Counted from the stretch's first letter, positions 15,670 to 26,444 are shown. The stretch: 64,000 nt of DNA from Sinisalibacter aestuarii (GCF_027923545.1 NZ_BROH01000002.1:124001-188000); one strand, 5' to 3'. Made by a program: numbers and translations. The notes: a model not told the origin generated them from the sequence alone.

Positions 15670-18255
15670 GTGCAGAAAATGCAGAGCCTGTCGGATATCA
15701 CCGGGTTTGCCGAGATCACGCCCACCGCGCCCATCGCGGCGGAGCGTCATGGCGGGCGGGCGAAATGCCTTCAGCGCCTGATCCGGCTCGCCATGCCGGT
15801 GCCGCCGACCGTGGCGCTCGATTTCGATGCCGTGCACGCGCTGTCGAAGGGCGATATGCCCGATCTCGACGCGATGCTCGCCTTTTTCGGCCCCGATCCG
15901 CTGCTTTCGGTGCGCCCGTCTTCGGAAGACCCCGACTGGGGCGGTCCCGGCGCGATCCTCAATATCGGCATGAACGACGCGCTGCACGCGCGGCTGACCG
16001 AGAGCCACGGCGAACCGGCGGCCAACGCGCTCTACCTGCGCTTCATCCAGTCCTACGCGGTCCACGTCGCCCGCGCCGACCCCGACGAGTTCGAGGCCGG
16101 CGGCGCCCCGACGGCTGAGGCCCTCGCCCACGCACTCGCCGCCTATGAAGACGAAACCGACGAACCCTTCCCGCAGGATGTGCGCGACCAGCTTGGCGAA
16201 GTGCTGCGCTCGATGGCGCGCGCCTGGGAAGGGACCACCGCCCGGCTGCTGCGCGAAGCCAAGGGCGCGCCGGCGGATGCCGGGCTCGGCCTTGTGGTGC
16301 AGAAGATGGCGCTCGGCGTGGGCAACGGCATTTCCGGCTCCGGCGTGATCCAGTTCGTCAGCGGCCAGAGCGGGCGGCCCGAAATCCGGGGCCGCTACAT
16401 GTGCCAGGCGCAGGGCCGCGACGCGCTCACCGCCAAGGACGGCGCGGGCGATATTCTCTACCTCAAGCAAGATCCGCGCGGGCGCTCGATCGAAACCGTG
16501 CTGCCGGAGGTCTGGAGCGATCTGATGCGCTATGGCGATCTCGCCCGCAAACGGCTGCGCGAAGAAATGCAGATCGAATTTACCGTCGAGAACGAAGAGC
16601 TGTTCATCCTCGACGCGGTGCGCGTGCCCCGCAGCCCGCGCGCCAATCTGCGCATTGCCGTGGCGCTGGCGAATGACGGGATCATTTCGCAGGACGAGGC
16701 GGTGCTGCGCGTGCCGCCGCATTCGCTCTCGGAGCTGCTGCACAGCCAGGTCGACCCGGCGGGCAAGCGTGACATCGTCGGCAGCGGCATCGCCGCCTCG
16801 CCCGGCGCGGCCACGGGCAAGATCGTTTTCACCGCCCGCGCGGCGCAGGCGATGGCGGCGCAGGACGAGCCTTGCGTGCTGGTGCGCCGCGAGACCACGC
16901 CGGAAGACATTCGCGGCATGCACGCCGCCAAGGCGGTGCTGACCGAGCGTGGCGGGGTGACCAGCCATGCCGCCGTGATCGCCCGCGGCCTTGGCGTGCC
17001 CTGCGTCGTCGGGGCATCGGATCTTACGCTGGACCTGAAAGCCGGCACCCTCACCACCCCCGATGGCCGGGTGTTCCGCGAAGGCGACCGCATCACCATC
17101 GACGGATCGCATGGCAAGGTGATCGCCGGATCGGCCAGGATGCTGGCCCCGGCGCTCGGCGACAATTTCCGCACCCTGCTCGCCTGGGCCGATGCCGCGC
17201 GCGATATCGGCGTGCGCGCCAATGCCGACACGCCGGAGGATGCCCGCAAGGCGCAGATGTTCGAGGCCGAGGGCATCGGGCTGTGCCGCACCGAGCACAT
17301 GTTCTTCGCCGAAGACCGGCTGCTCGCCATGCGCGAGATGATCTTTGCCGACGATGCCGTCGACCGCCGCTCGATCCTCGACCGGATCGGGCCGATGCTG
17401 CGGCGCGATTTCGTCGAGCTGTTCGGCATCATGAAGGGCCGTCCGGTGACGATCCGGCTGTTTGATCTGCCATTGCACGAGTTTCTGCCGCAGAACCGCG
17501 AGGGGCTGCGCGAGCTGGCCGAGGCACTCGATCTGCCGCTGTCGGACGTAACCCGCCGTGCCGAGGCGCTGACCGAGTTCAACCCGATGCTGGGGATGCG
17601 CGGCGTGCGGCTTGGCCTGACCGTGCCGGAAATCTACGACACTCAGGCGCGCGCGATCTTCGAAGCGGTCGTCGAGGTGGCGCGCGAGGGCGCCACGGTG
17701 GTGCCCGAAATCATGATCCCGCTGGTCTCGGCCAAGCGGGAGGTTGAAATCGTCAAAGCCCGCGTCGATGCGGTGGCCGCCGCCGTGCGCATCGAGCGCG
17801 GCGTGGATTTCGACTACCGGCTCGGCGTGATGGTCGAAACCCCGCGCGCGGCGCTCCGGGCGGGCGAGATCGCGCCGCATTCGGCCTTTCTCAGCTTCGG
17901 CACCAACGATCTGACGCAGATGACCTACGGCCTCTCGCGCGACGATGCCGGGCGGTTCATGAGCCAATATGTGGCGCAGGGCGTCTATGACGAAGACCCG
18001 TTTCATGTGCTCGACGCCGACGGCGTGGGCGAGTTGCTGATGCTCGGCGCCGAGCGCGGGCGACGGACCAATCCGGGGATCACGCTCTCGATCTGCGGCG
18101 AACATGGCGGCAATCCCGAAAGCATCGCCTTCTGCCGCGATGCGCGCTTCGATTACGTCTCCTGCTCGCCCTTCCGGGTGCCGGTGGCGCGGCTGGCCGC
18201 GGCGCATCTCGCCATCGCCGAGCGCGGCGCCGAACGCCCGCCACGGATGTACTGA
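15670..18255 (+). CDS. PPDK-like PEP-utilising enzyme with diverged ATP-grasp domain
   Basis: An 861-residue protein matching pyruvate, phosphate dikinase over its length. The swivelling phosphohistidine domain is intact: His433 in TERGGVTSHAAV. So is the PEP/pyruvate TIM barrel: RLFDLPLHEFLP, GTNDLTQMTYGLSRDD, and Cys809 in CGEHGGNP. The N-terminal nucleotide-binding domain is not canonical: where PPDK has RSGA-SMPGMMDT, this protein has RPSSEDPDWGGPGA from Arg82. It may have an altered phosphoryl donor or be a non-dikinase paralogue. GTG is the start, eight bases after AGGAGG; an ATG nine bases later is possible. It lies just after glyS. Confidence 0.85.
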   Translation: MQKMQSLSDITGFAEITPTAPIAAERHGGRAKCLQRLIRLAMPVPPTVALDFDAVHALSKGDMPDLDAMLAFFGPDPLLSVRPSSEDPDWGGPGAILNIGMNDALHARLTESHGEPAANALYLRFIQSYAVHVARADPDEFEAGGAPTAEALAHALAAYEDETDEPFPQDVRDQLGEVLRSMARAWEGTTARLLREAKGAPADAGLGLVVQKMALGVGNGISGSGVIQFVSGQSGRPEIRGRYMCQAQGRDALTAKDGAGDILYLKQDPRGRSIETVLPEVWSDLMRYGDLARKRLREEMQIEFTVENEELFILDAVRVPRSPRANLRIAVALANDGIISQDEAVLRVPPHSLSELLHSQVDPAGKRDIVGSGIAASPGAATGKIVFTARAAQAMAAQDEPCVLVRRETTPEDIRGMHAAKAVLTERGGVTSHAAVIARGLGVPCVVGASDLTLDLKAGTLTTPDGRVFREGDRITIDGSHGKVIAGSARMLAPALGDNFRTLLAWADAARDIGVRANADTPEDARKAQMFEAEGIGLCRTEHMFFAEDRLLAMREMIFADDAVDRRSILDRIGPMLRRDFVELFGIMKGRPVTIRLFDLPLHEFLPQNREGLRELAEALDLPLSDVTRRAEALTEFNPMLGMRGVRLGLTVPEIYDTQARAIFEAVVEVAREGATVVPEIMIPLVSAKREVEIVKARVDAVAAAVRIERGVDFDYRLGVMVETPRAALRAGEIAPHSAFLSFGTNDLTQMTYGLSRDDAGRFMSQYVAQGVYDEDPFHVLDADGVGELLMLGAERGRRTNPGITLSICGEHGGNPESIAFCRDARFDYVSCSPFRVPVARLAAAHLAIAERGAERPPRMY

Positions 18256-18434
18256 CCCGGCCAGTTAGCGCCAACACCGCCACAAGATCTTTGAGCGCCC
18301 ACCATATTTTGTGGTTTATCCATAGATAACAGCCACTTGCACCGCAAAGCGTAGACGGCCACCCGGCTTTGCGCTATATCCCCGAGCAACGAAAAGGGGC
18401 GCAAAGCCCCGGTACCTGGGATTTTGGGGGTCGG

Positions 18435-19052
18435 ATGAAACGGCTGATCTTGCCTGCTGTTGCGGGCCTTTCGCTCATGGCGTCGGCGGCGCTGGGGGAT
18501 ACGGGCGGCACGCCCGAAGGGCTGATCTCGAAACTTCTCGGCAGCGAGCGCATCGCCCGCGCCGGGCTGGGCAGCGGGCGGATCGCCCGGCTCGCCTCGG
18601 TCGCGCCGACACCGGGCGAGCTTCTGCATTCCGACCGCTGGATCGCCGCGCAGCCCGTGGCGCAGGGCGGCGCCGACTGGCAATGCCTGTCCGAAGCGCT
18701 CTATTTCGAGGCCCGGGGCGAAAGCGCCGAGGGGCTCTTTGCCGTCGCCGAAGTGATCCTCAACCGGGTCGACAGCGCCCGTTACCCCGGCTCGGTCTGC
18801 AATGTGGTCAACCAGGGCACGGGCCAGCGCTATGCCTGCCAGTTCACCTTCACCTGCGACGGCCACCCCGAAGACATCCGCGACCAGCGCGCCTGGGAGC
18901 GCGTCGGCAAGGTCGCCCGCACGATGCTCGACGGCGCGCCGCGCACGCTGACCGATGGCGCGCTGTTCTACCACACTCATGCGGTCGCGCCGCGCTGGTC
19001 GAAAACGCTCGACCGTACCGCCTCGATCGGGGTGCATCACTTCTACCGCTGA
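18435..19052 (+). CDS. SleB/CwlJ-type cell wall hydrolase
   Basis: A 205-residue exported protein: signal peptide at residues 1-20, a linker, and a Hydrolase_2 domain from about 95 to the end. CLSEALYFEARGES carries the catalytic Glu typical of SleB-like lytic enzymes, and VILNRVDSARYPGSVCNV and CQFTFTCDG are family signatures with Cys residues that probably pair. In non-spore-formers such enzymes act on peptidoglycan in the periplasm. I start at ATG 18435, preceded by a GGGGG run, since the next 20 residues form a clean signal peptide. The 179-base gap before it holds no clear gene. Confidence 0.88.
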   Translation: MKRLILPAVAGLSLMASAALGDTGGTPEGLISKLLGSERIARAGLGSGRIARLASVAPTPGELLHSDRWIAAQPVAQGGADWQCLSEALYFEARGESAEGLFAVAEVILNRVDSARYPGSVCNVVNQGTGQRYACQFTFTCDGHPEDIRDQRAWERVGKVARTMLDGAPRTLTDGALFYHTHAVAPRWSKTLDRTASIGVHHFYR

Positions 19053-19130
19053 GACGGGCCCGCGATGCGGCGACGGGCTGGCATTCCGCCGGCCTTTGGC
19101 GCATTCTCCGCGCCGACAGGGAGGCCCCGC

Positions 19131-20054
19131 ATGAGTTCCGACACCCGCATCGCTTTCGAGCATCCCATCGCCCGCGCCGAGGCATCGGGCCAGCCCAGCC
19201 GCCCGCCCGACCGGATCTCGCTGCGCGATCATGTCGTCGAGGCCGATATCGGCGCCTTCCAGTCGGAGCGCGGCAAGCGGCAACGGCTGAATTTCAACGT
19301 GGTGGTCGAGGTCATCCCGCCCGAAGGGCCGGTAGGCGACGATGTGGACAAGATCCTGTCCTATGACACGATCACCGAAGCCATCGCCTACGAGCTCGCC
19401 GAGGAACGGCTGAACCTGCTCGAAACGCTGGCCGAACGCATCGCCGACCGGGTGCTGCATGCGCCGCAGGCGCTGCGCGTCTTCGTGCGGATCGAAAAGC
19501 TCGACCGCGGGCCGGGCGCGCTCGGGGTCGAGATCGTGCGCGCGCGCGGCCAGACCCCGCCGGCGACGGAAGATGCCGCCGAGGCGCCGCATCCAAGGGT
19601 GATTTACCTCTCGAACGCGGCCATTGCCGGGCCGGGCCTGGGCGCCTTTCTCGATGCGCTGGAAGCCGGGAGCCAGCCGGTGATCCTTTGCGTCGGCGCG
19701 GGCGAGGCCCCGGCGCCGCAAACCGGCCACCGGATGACCCAGCGGCGCATCGACCTGCTCGCCATCGAACAGAACGCCTGGATGCTGGCCGCGCGCGATG
19801 ACCGCTGCGTGGTGGTCGCCACCCGCACCGAGCTGGACTGGGCTATGAAGCATGGGCAGATCAGCGTCTGGGCGCCCTCGAAGATCGTGCTCGACGCGGT
19901 CGATGGCCCCGCCGCCGGCCCGCGCGACGCGGTGGCGCTTTCGGCCTGGTTCGCCGAGGTGATGCAGGCCACCGATCTGCTCGTGGTCGGCGCCGAAGCC
20001 CCCGATGCCGCCCCCCTGCCCAGCCGCAGCCTGCGGGTGGACGAACTGCCATGA
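19131..20054 (+). CDS. folB: dihydroneopterin aldolase fused to an amino-acid-kinase-like domain
   Basis: A 307-residue protein. Residues about 25-145 are a FolB domain (ISLRDHVVEADIGAFQSERGKRQRL, then DKILSYDTITEAI and LLETLAERIADRVL), which converts dihydroneopterin to 6-hydroxymethyl-dihydropterin for folate. FolB proteins are normally about 120 residues. The extra 160-170 residues (about 155-300) resemble the ATP-binding half of small amino-acid-kinase-fold enzymes such as MfnE (HRMTQRRIDLLAIEQNAWMLA and a late SKIVLDA...ALSAWFAEVM block). That part is inference. GGAGG precedes the ATG. The gene overlaps folP by four bases. Confidence 0.88.
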   Translation: MSSDTRIAFEHPIARAEASGQPSRPPDRISLRDHVVEADIGAFQSERGKRQRLNFNVVVEVIPPEGPVGDDVDKILSYDTITEAIAYELAEERLNLLETLAERIADRVLHAPQALRVFVRIEKLDRGPGALGVEIVRARGQTPPATEDAAEAPHPRVIYLSNAAIAGPGLGAFLDALEAGSQPVILCVGAGEAPAPQTGHRMTQRRIDLLAIEQNAWMLAARDDRCVVVATRTELDWAMKHGQISVWAPSKIVLDAVDGPAAGPRDAVALSAWFAEVMQATDLLVVGAEAPDAAPLPSRSLRVDELP

Positions 20055-21079
20055 CAATCCGCCACCGCCCGATCCCGCGCCTTGGCGCCCCAACCGGCGG
20101 CCATGGCGGCAGCCTGCCGCTCGCCGGCAGCCGCACCGCCTGGTTCAACACCGTGGAGCGGCGCGCGGCGGACGGCACGGCCAAGGTGATCTCGCCCGCC
20201 GGGCTCAATGGTGAAGGCCGCACCCGGCTCAGCGCCCGGCGCCCCGATCTCTGCGGCCTGGCGCTCGACCGCCCGCGCGTCATGGGCATTCTCAACGTCA
20301 CCCCCGACAGCTTTTCCGATGGCGGCGATTTCGCCCGGACGGAAGCGGCCGTCAGCCGCGCGACGACGATGGCGGCGGAAGGTGTGGATATCATCGACAT
20401 CGGCGGCGAAAGCACCCGCCCCGGCGCCGACGCGGTGACCATCGCCGAAGAAATCGCCCGCACCGCGCCGGTGATCCGCGCCATCCGCGACGCCGGGATC
20501 GCCACGCCGATCTCGATCGACACCCGCAAGGCGCCGGTGGCCGAGGCGGCGCTGGAGGCCGGCGCGGATATCGTCAACGACGTGGCCGCCTTCACCTATG
20601 ACCCGGAGCTGGCCGCGCTCTGCGCCGCCCGCGACGTGCCGGTGGTGCTGATGCATGCCAAGGGTCTGCCCGCCGACATGCAGAAAAACCCCGCCTATGG
20701 CGACGTGGTGGCCGAAGTCTACGACCACCTTGCCGAACGGATCGACTATGCCACCGGGCAGGGCATCGCGCGTGAGCGGATTATCACCGATCCGGGCATC
20801 GGCTTCGGCAAGACCGAAGCGCATAACCTTGCGCTTCTGGCAAATCTCTCCACATTCCACGATCTCGGGCTGCCGGTGCTTCTCGGCGCGTCGCGCAAGC
20901 GCTTCATCGGCGCCATCGGCCACGCCGATGTGGCGAAGGACCGGCTCGGCGGGTCGCTTGCGGTGGCCCTTCACGGGGCCGCACAGGGGGTGCAAATCCT
21001 GCGCGTGCATGATACAGCCGAGACCATTCAGGCCCTGCGTCTCTTCGAGGCGCTGAACCAACATTTAAGCGACGGATAA
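20051..21079 (+). CDS. folP: dihydropteroate synthase
   Basis: Joins p-aminobenzoate to 6-hydroxymethyl-dihydropterin diphosphate in folate synthesis. The protein has 342 residues: an N-terminal extension of about 75 residues and then the TIM barrel. The signature [17 protein letters not shown] starts at about residue 78. [12 protein letters not shown] follows, then the [15 protein letters not shown] and [12 protein letters not shown] segments for pterin binding. It overlaps folB by an ATGA and precedes glmM by four bases, so the three are one transcription unit. The folP-glmM linkage is widespread in bacteria. Confidence 0.96.
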   Translation: MTIRHRPIPRLGAPTGGHGGSLPLAGSRTAWFNTVERRAADGTAKVISPAGLNGEGRTRLSARRPDLCGLALDRPRVMGILNVTPDSFSDGGDFARTEAAVSRATTMAAEGVDIIDIGGESTRPGADAVTIAEEIARTAPVIRAIRDAGIATPISIDTRKAPVAEAALEAGADIVNDVAAFTYDPELAALCAARDVPVVLMHAKGLPADMQKNPAYGDVVAEVYDHLAERIDYATGQGIARERIITDPGIGFGKTEAHNLALLANLSTFHDLGLPVLLGASRKRFIGAIGHADVAKDRLGGSLAVALHGAAQGVQILRVHDTAETIQALRLFEALNQHLSDG

Positions 21080-21083
21080 CCGC

Positions 21084-22430
21084 ATGAGCAGGAAAATCTT
21101 TGGCACCGATGGTGTGCGCGGGATGGCCAACACCCCGCCGATGACCGCCGAAACCGCGTTGCGCCTCGGCATGGCCGCGGGCCGGTTCTTCCGCCAGAAC
21201 GGCCAGAACAACCACCGCGCCGTGATCGGCAAGGATACCCGGCTGTCGGGCTACATGCTGGAAAACGCCCTCACCGCCGGGCTGACCTCGACGGGTATGA
21301 ACGTGCTGCTGCTCGGTCCGGTGCCGACCCCCGCCGTGGGCCGCCTCACCCATTCGATGCGCGCCGATCTCGGCATCATGATCTCGGCGTCGCACAATCC
21401 GTTTCACGATAACGGGATCAAGCTGTTCGGCCCAGACGGGTTCAAGCTGTCCGACGAGGACGAAGCCGCCATCGAGGTGCTGATGGACGGCGGGATCGAC
21501 CTTGCCCGGCCCGAGAATATCGGCCGCGCCAAGCGGATCGACGAGGGCCGCCAGCGCTATGTGGAATTCGTGAAAACCACCTTCCCGATGGGCAAGCGCC
21601 TCGACGGGCTGAAAGTGGTGGTCGATTGCGCCAATGGCGCCGCCTACAAGGCCGCGCCGGAAGCCCTCTGGGAGCTGGGCGCCGAGGTGATCGCGATGGG
21701 CGTCGAGCCCAATGGCGTGAACATCAACGATGGCGTCGGCTCCACCGCGCCCGAGGCGGCGGCGCGGCGCGTGGTCGAGGAAGGGGCCGATCTGGGCATC
21801 TGTCTCGACGGCGACGCCGACCGGGTGATGATCATCGACGAAAAGGGCCGTGTGGCCGATGGCGATCAGGTCATGGCGCTCTTCGCCAAACACTGGGGCG
21901 AGACCGGGCGGCTCAACCACAGCACGCTGGTGGCGACGGTGATGTCCAATCTCGGGCTCGAACGCTTCCTCGCGGGCCGTGGCATGAGCCTCTTGCGCAC
22001 CCCGGTGGGCGACCGCTACGTGGTCGAGGCCATGCGCGCGGGCGGCTACAATCTCGGCGGCGAGCAATCGGGCCATATCGTGATGACCGACTATGCCACC
22101 ACCGGCGACGGGCTGCTCGCGGGTCTGCATTTCCTGGCCGAAATGGTTACCACCGGCCTGGCTGCCTCGGAGCTGTCGGAGGTGTTCGAGACCATCCCGC
22201 AAATGTTGAAAAACGTGCGGTACACGGGGAATATTCTGCCTCTGGACGATGAAAATGTTCGAAAAGTGATCATCGCGGGCGAGGCGCGGCTGAACGGAAA
22301 AGGCCGGTTGCTGATCCGCAAATCGGGCACCGAGCCGCTCATCCGGGTGATGGCCGAATGCGAAGACGAGGTGCTGATGGCGGATGTGGTCGAAGAGATC
22401 GTCGCCGAAGTCACCCGCGTCGCGGGCTGA
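21084..22430 (+). CDS. glmM: phosphoglucosamine mutase
   Basis: Interconverts glucosamine-6-phosphate and glucosamine-1-phosphate for UDP-GlcNAc, hence peptidoglycan and LPS. The protein has 448 residues. It opens with [13 protein letters not shown]. The phosphoserine is Ser103 in [14 protein letters not shown]. The metal loop is [11 protein letters not shown], the sugar loop GGEQSGH, and the phosphate loop [12 protein letters not shown], in the order of the phosphohexomutase family. It follows folP after four bases. Confidence 0.97.
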   Translation: MSRKIFGTDGVRGMANTPPMTAETALRLGMAAGRFFRQNGQNNHRAVIGKDTRLSGYMLENALTAGLTSTGMNVLLLGPVPTPAVGRLTHSMRADLGIMISASHNPFHDNGIKLFGPDGFKLSDEDEAAIEVLMDGGIDLARPENIGRAKRIDEGRQRYVEFVKTTFPMGKRLDGLKVVVDCANGAAYKAAPEALWELGAEVIAMGVEPNGVNINDGVGSTAPEAAARRVVEEGADLGICLDGDADRVMIIDEKGRVADGDQVMALFAKHWGETGRLNHSTLVATVMSNLGLERFLAGRGMSLLRTPVGDRYVVEAMRAGGYNLGGEQSGHIVMTDYATTGDGLLAGLHFLAEMVTTGLAASELSEVFETIPQMLKNVRYTGNILPLDDENVRKVIIAGEARLNGKGRLLIRKSGTEPLIRVMAECEDEVLMADVVEEIVAEVTRVAG

Positions 22431-22442
22431 GCCGGACCGCTC

Positions 22443-23363
22443 TTACCCGAGGCGCCGCAACAGGCGGCGCAGCGAGGGCCACTGGCTGAGGCCCATCCCC
22501 GCCAGCACCAGCCCGAGCGCCATCACGAAGCTGCCCGGCACCGGCTCGGCCAGCACCACCGCGCCTATGATCACCGAAACGACCGGCACGATGTAGTTGA
22601 CCAGGCTCATGAAGGTCGAGCCCGCGCTGCGGATGATCGTCACCCGCAAGAGCGTGGCCGCTGCCGTGGGCACGAGACCAAGCACCGCAAGCGCGCTCAG
22701 CGTGGTGCTGTCGGGAACTGGCGGGATACCCTCGAAGGCAAGGGCCATCGGGATCACCACCATCGTCCCGAGCAGGAGCTGCACGGCGGCAAGCCCGATC
22801 GGATCCACCGGCGGCAGCCGCTGCATCTGAACCGACGAGACCGCATAGCAGGCGGCGGCCCCGAGGCAGGCAAGCCGCCCCGCCGTCTCGCCTTCAAGCC
22901 CGGAACTGGCAAAGGCCCCCGGCCCGATCAGGGCCGCGACACCGGCAAAGCCGATCACGAAGCCGCCGACCTTGCCCGCGCTCAGCCGCTCGCCGGGCAC
23001 CAGAAAATGCGCAAGCGGCAGCACCATGATCGCCACCGTCGTCATCGAAATCCCGGCAAAGCCGGATGTGACGGTCTTTTGCCCCCAGCTCAGCAGCATG
23101 AAGGGCACGGCGGTGGAGAAAATGCCGATGAAGCCGAGCGTGGCCCAGTCCGCCAGCCGCGCCGGCCCGTGAAACAGCCGCGCCCCGCGCAGGAGCCACA
23201 CCGCCACCAGCAGCGCCGCGGCAAAGCCGATCCGCGCCGCGGCCAGCCAGAACGGCGTGATGCCCCTCAGCGCGATCTCGATCACCATGAAGGTCGCGCC
23301 CCAGACGAGGCCGAGCACGAGCAGCATCGCCCAGGATTTGCCGGTGATCTGTGGATCGGTCAT
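22443..23363 (-). CDS. EamA family (DMT) transporter
   Basis: A 306-residue membrane protein of the drug/metabolite transporter superfamily: two EamA repeats giving about ten helices. The opening LLVLGLVWGATFMVIEIALRGITPFWLAAARI is typical, and the late YIVPVVSVIIGAVVLAEPV marks the end of the second repeat. The substrate is unknown; relatives export amino acids, purines or other metabolites. I start at MTDPQITG. It lies convergent to glmM and is separated from the upstream ilvC by a strong terminator, so it has its own promoter or reads through weakly. Confidence 0.88.
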   Translation of the reverse strand: MTDPQITGKSWAMLLVLGLVWGATFMVIEIALRGITPFWLAAARIGFAAALLVAVWLLRGARLFHGPARLADWATLGFIGIFSTAVPFMLLSWGQKTVTSGFAGISMTTVAIMVLPLAHFLVPGERLSAGKVGGFVIGFAGVAALIGPGAFASSGLEGETAGRLACLGAAACYAVSSVQMQRLPPVDPIGLAAVQLLLGTMVVIPMALAFEGIPPVPDSTTLSALAVLGLVPTAAATLLRVTIIRSAGSTFMSLVNYIVPVVSVIIGAVVLAEPVPGSFVMALGLVLAGMGLSQWPSLRRLLRRLG

Positions 23364-23399
23364 ACATCCAGATGCCACGCAAAACCCTGCCCCGCAACG

Positions 23400-23425
23400 A
23401 AAAAGGGCGCCCCGGGGCGCCCTTT
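23400..23425 (-). terminator. rho-independent terminator of ilvC
   Basis: AAAGGGCGCC and GGCGCCCTTT form a self-complementary GC stem; the minus-strand transcript ends in a T-run. It lies 20 bases after the ilvC stop. Confidence 0.85.
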
Positions 23426-23445
23426 CCGACCTCTCCCGAGCGGGA

Positions 23446-24534
<1,089 letters not shown>

Positions 24535-24560
24535 TTATGGAATTTTCAAAATGAATACAA

Positions 24561-24592
24561 ATTTCATGCTCTGAACGTTCAGATAGTGAAAT
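24561..24592. promoter_or_regulatory. 32-base dyad between Hint gene and ilvC
   Basis: ATTTCA-4-CTGAAC is followed directly by GTTCAG-4-TGAAAT: a perfect 12-base core palindrome with outer 6-base arms, in an AT-rich gap. It is about 93 bases ahead of the ilvC start and 18 bases after the Hint gene stop. It may be an operator for ilvC or a 3' hairpin of the Hint gene. Confidence 0.45.
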
Positions 24593-24609
24593 TTTAATTC
24601 ATCTACCCG

Positions 24610-25770
24610 TCAGGCCGCCCGCAGCGCAGCCGCCCTGGCGCCGGCGAGTCCCGCCCCCGGCAGGCGCACGCCATCGCGCCTGTCGAGCGGCAGGATCAGC
24701 CGGGTTTCCGCAACGCTCAGACCGGGCCGGTTCAGATGCCATGCGGCGCGGTCGATGTCGGGATAATGCGCGCGCAGATCCCGGCGTGCCGCCGCGCCCA
24801 GCGCCTGAAGCGCCATCGGTCCGGCAAACAGGCTCTCGCTCGCGATCCCTTCGGAATAGACCATTTCGTGCCCGTCGAGCAGCAGATGGAAATAGGCCAC
24901 CCGCGGCTGCGCCACCCGCTGCACCGCCCGCCCGTCGACCAGCGCCTTTGCCGGCACCAGCACCTCGTTCTGGCCGAAATAGAGCTCGGCCGCCTGCGAA
25001 TTCAGCAAAATCCGGTGATTGGGCGAGACCCAGAGATCGCGGGTATTGCCCAGCGCCCCCGCCACGATCCGCACCGGGGCGAGCGCACCGCCGCCGCTGG
25101 CCAGCGAATGGCCGGCCCAGCGCACCGGCTGCAACCCGCGATCGCGGGTCAGCACGCGGTCACCGGGCCGAAGCGCCTCGACCGGGCGCGGACCGGCAGC
25201 GGTTTCGATCAGCGTTCCGGCCCGGAAGCAGGGCACCTCGTCGCTGATCGGCACCGATTGCCCGGCCCCGCTATAGCTCGACACGCCCTGATAATAATGC
25301 AGCGTCGTCCCGGGCGGCGGCGACGCACCGTCGAACATCACCCCGACCACATCGGTGGTGTAGCCCTGGGTGATCGACACCCCGACCATCCGGTAGGCAT
25401 TGCCGGCATCGTCATACAGCGTGACCTCCCATTCATTCTCGACATTGACGGGCGCGGGCCATTGCCAGCGCGTCGTGCTGCCGCTCGGAGAATAGGTGGT
25501 GCCGTTGATGGTGACGGGATCGGACAGGCGCTGGTCGATCACTTCGGAGCCGGAAAACGGATCGTCGGTCAGCAGCCCGTCGGAATCCTCGAAGGTGATC
25601 GCCACCGTCTCGCCCGGCAGGGTGATGGTAAGGTCGTTGGGGTTTTCCCAGCTGAAGGCATCGCCGTTCAGGGCATTGCCGATGACATCGCCCTGCGTGG
25701 TCGGGCTGCCATCCGCATGGGTAATCGTTACGCCACTTTTGGCGAAGACGAAGATCGTTCGCTCGCTCAT
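24610..25770 (-). CDS. Hint-domain (Hedgehog/intein-fold) protein
   Basis: A 386-residue protein. Residues about 1-175 form an uncharacterised beta-rich region without a signal peptide. A Hint_2 domain spans about 178-330. The presumed self-cleaving Cys181 is in VPCFRAGTLIET, followed by VEALRPGDRVLTRD and, later, the conserved His in VSPNHRIL. Such proteins are abundant in Rhodobacterales and often follow adhesin or repeat regions; autoprocessing is presumed but their role is unknown. It is not an intein: there is no split host enzyme and no homing endonuclease. It is divergent from two Lrp-type regulators. Confidence 0.85.
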   Translation of the reverse strand: MSERTIFVFAKSGVTITHADGSPTTQGDVIGNALNGDAFSWENPNDLTITLPGETVAITFEDSDGLLTDDPFSGSEVIDQRLSDPVTINGTTYSPSGSTTRWQWPAPVNVENEWEVTLYDDAGNAYRMVGVSITQGYTTDVVGVMFDGASPPPGTTLHYYQGVSSYSGAGQSVPISDEVPCFRAGTLIETAAGPRPVEALRPGDRVLTRDRGLQPVRWAGHSLASGGGALAPVRIVAGALGNTRDLWVSPNHRILLNSQAAELYFGQNEVLVPAKALVDGRAVQRVAQPRVAYFHLLLDGHEMVYSEGIASESLFAGPMALQALGAAARRDLRAHYPDIDRAAWHLNRPGLSVAETRLILPLDRRDGVRLPGAGLAGARAAALRAA

Positions 25771-25988
25771 TGCTACTGCCTGCCATCGGGTTCGGGCACG
25801 GTTTGTGAGGTGGCCCGATTTTCTGTTTAGTTCTCATCAGATTATCAGGACCGCAGTGGATTTGCATCAAATTTTCGGCATAGCGCGCAGGATGCGGCGG
25901 CATGCTGCGGAACGGGCTGAGCGGCTTGACGTATCGCGCCAACAAGGCGAATAGATCATGCGCGATATAATCAGATTCCGAAGCGATC

Positions 25989-26444
25989 ATGCTAAGCGAC
26001 ACCGACAGGCGCATTCTGCGCCACCTGCAGACCGACCCGAGCCTGACCAGCGCCGAGCTTTCGGAGCGCTGCGGCTTGTCGGCCTCGGCCTGCTGGCGGC
26101 GGGTCGAGCGGATGCAGGCGCAGGGCATCCTGCGCGGCCAGCACGCGATCATCAACTGGGCGGCGCTTGGCTGGGAGGTGGAAGTGTCGCTCCGCTTCAC
26201 CATCGACAAGACCAATCCGCGCGCCTTCGACGAATTTCTCGCCGCCGCGCGGGCGGTGCGGGAAGTGACCGAGATCCAGACCTTCCTCGGCCGGGTCGAT
26301 GTGCGCCTGCATGTCATTGCCCGCGACATGGCGCATTACCAGCAGATCTACCGCGAGAAGATCCTGACGCTCCCGCATATCGCCGATATCGAGGCGCTGA
26401 TGCAGGTGGCGGTGATCGCCGAAGATGAAAGCCTGCCGATATGA
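25989..26444 (+). CDS. Lrp/AsnC-family transcriptional regulator (first of a pair)
   Basis: A 151-residue amino-acid-responsive regulator. The N-terminal helix-turn-helix spans about residues 5-50 (DRRILRHLQTDPSLTSAELSERCGLS), with the RAM effector-binding domain from about 70 (VREVTEIQTFLGRVDVRLHVIARDMAHYQ). A TATAAT hexamer lies about 20 bases ahead of the ATG, with no clear Shine-Dalgarno, so the transcript leader may be very short. It overlaps the next Lrp gene by four bases. The two are probably a hetero-oligomer or a tandem duplication. Confidence 0.92.
   Translation: MLSDTDRRILRHLQTDPSLTSAELSERCGLSASACWRRVERMQAQGILRGQHAIINWAALGWEVEVSLRFTIDKTNPRAFDEFLAAARAVREVTEIQTFLGRVDVRLHVIARDMAHYQQIYREKILTLPHIADIEALMQVAVIAEDESLPI

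Noticed and set aside
15652-18207. 851-residue minus-strand frame
   Set aside because: Antisense shadow of the PPDK-like gene with no motif.
24610-25770. Intein or mobile element
   Set aside because: The Hint domain is in a stand-alone protein; there is no host enzyme split and no endonuclease.
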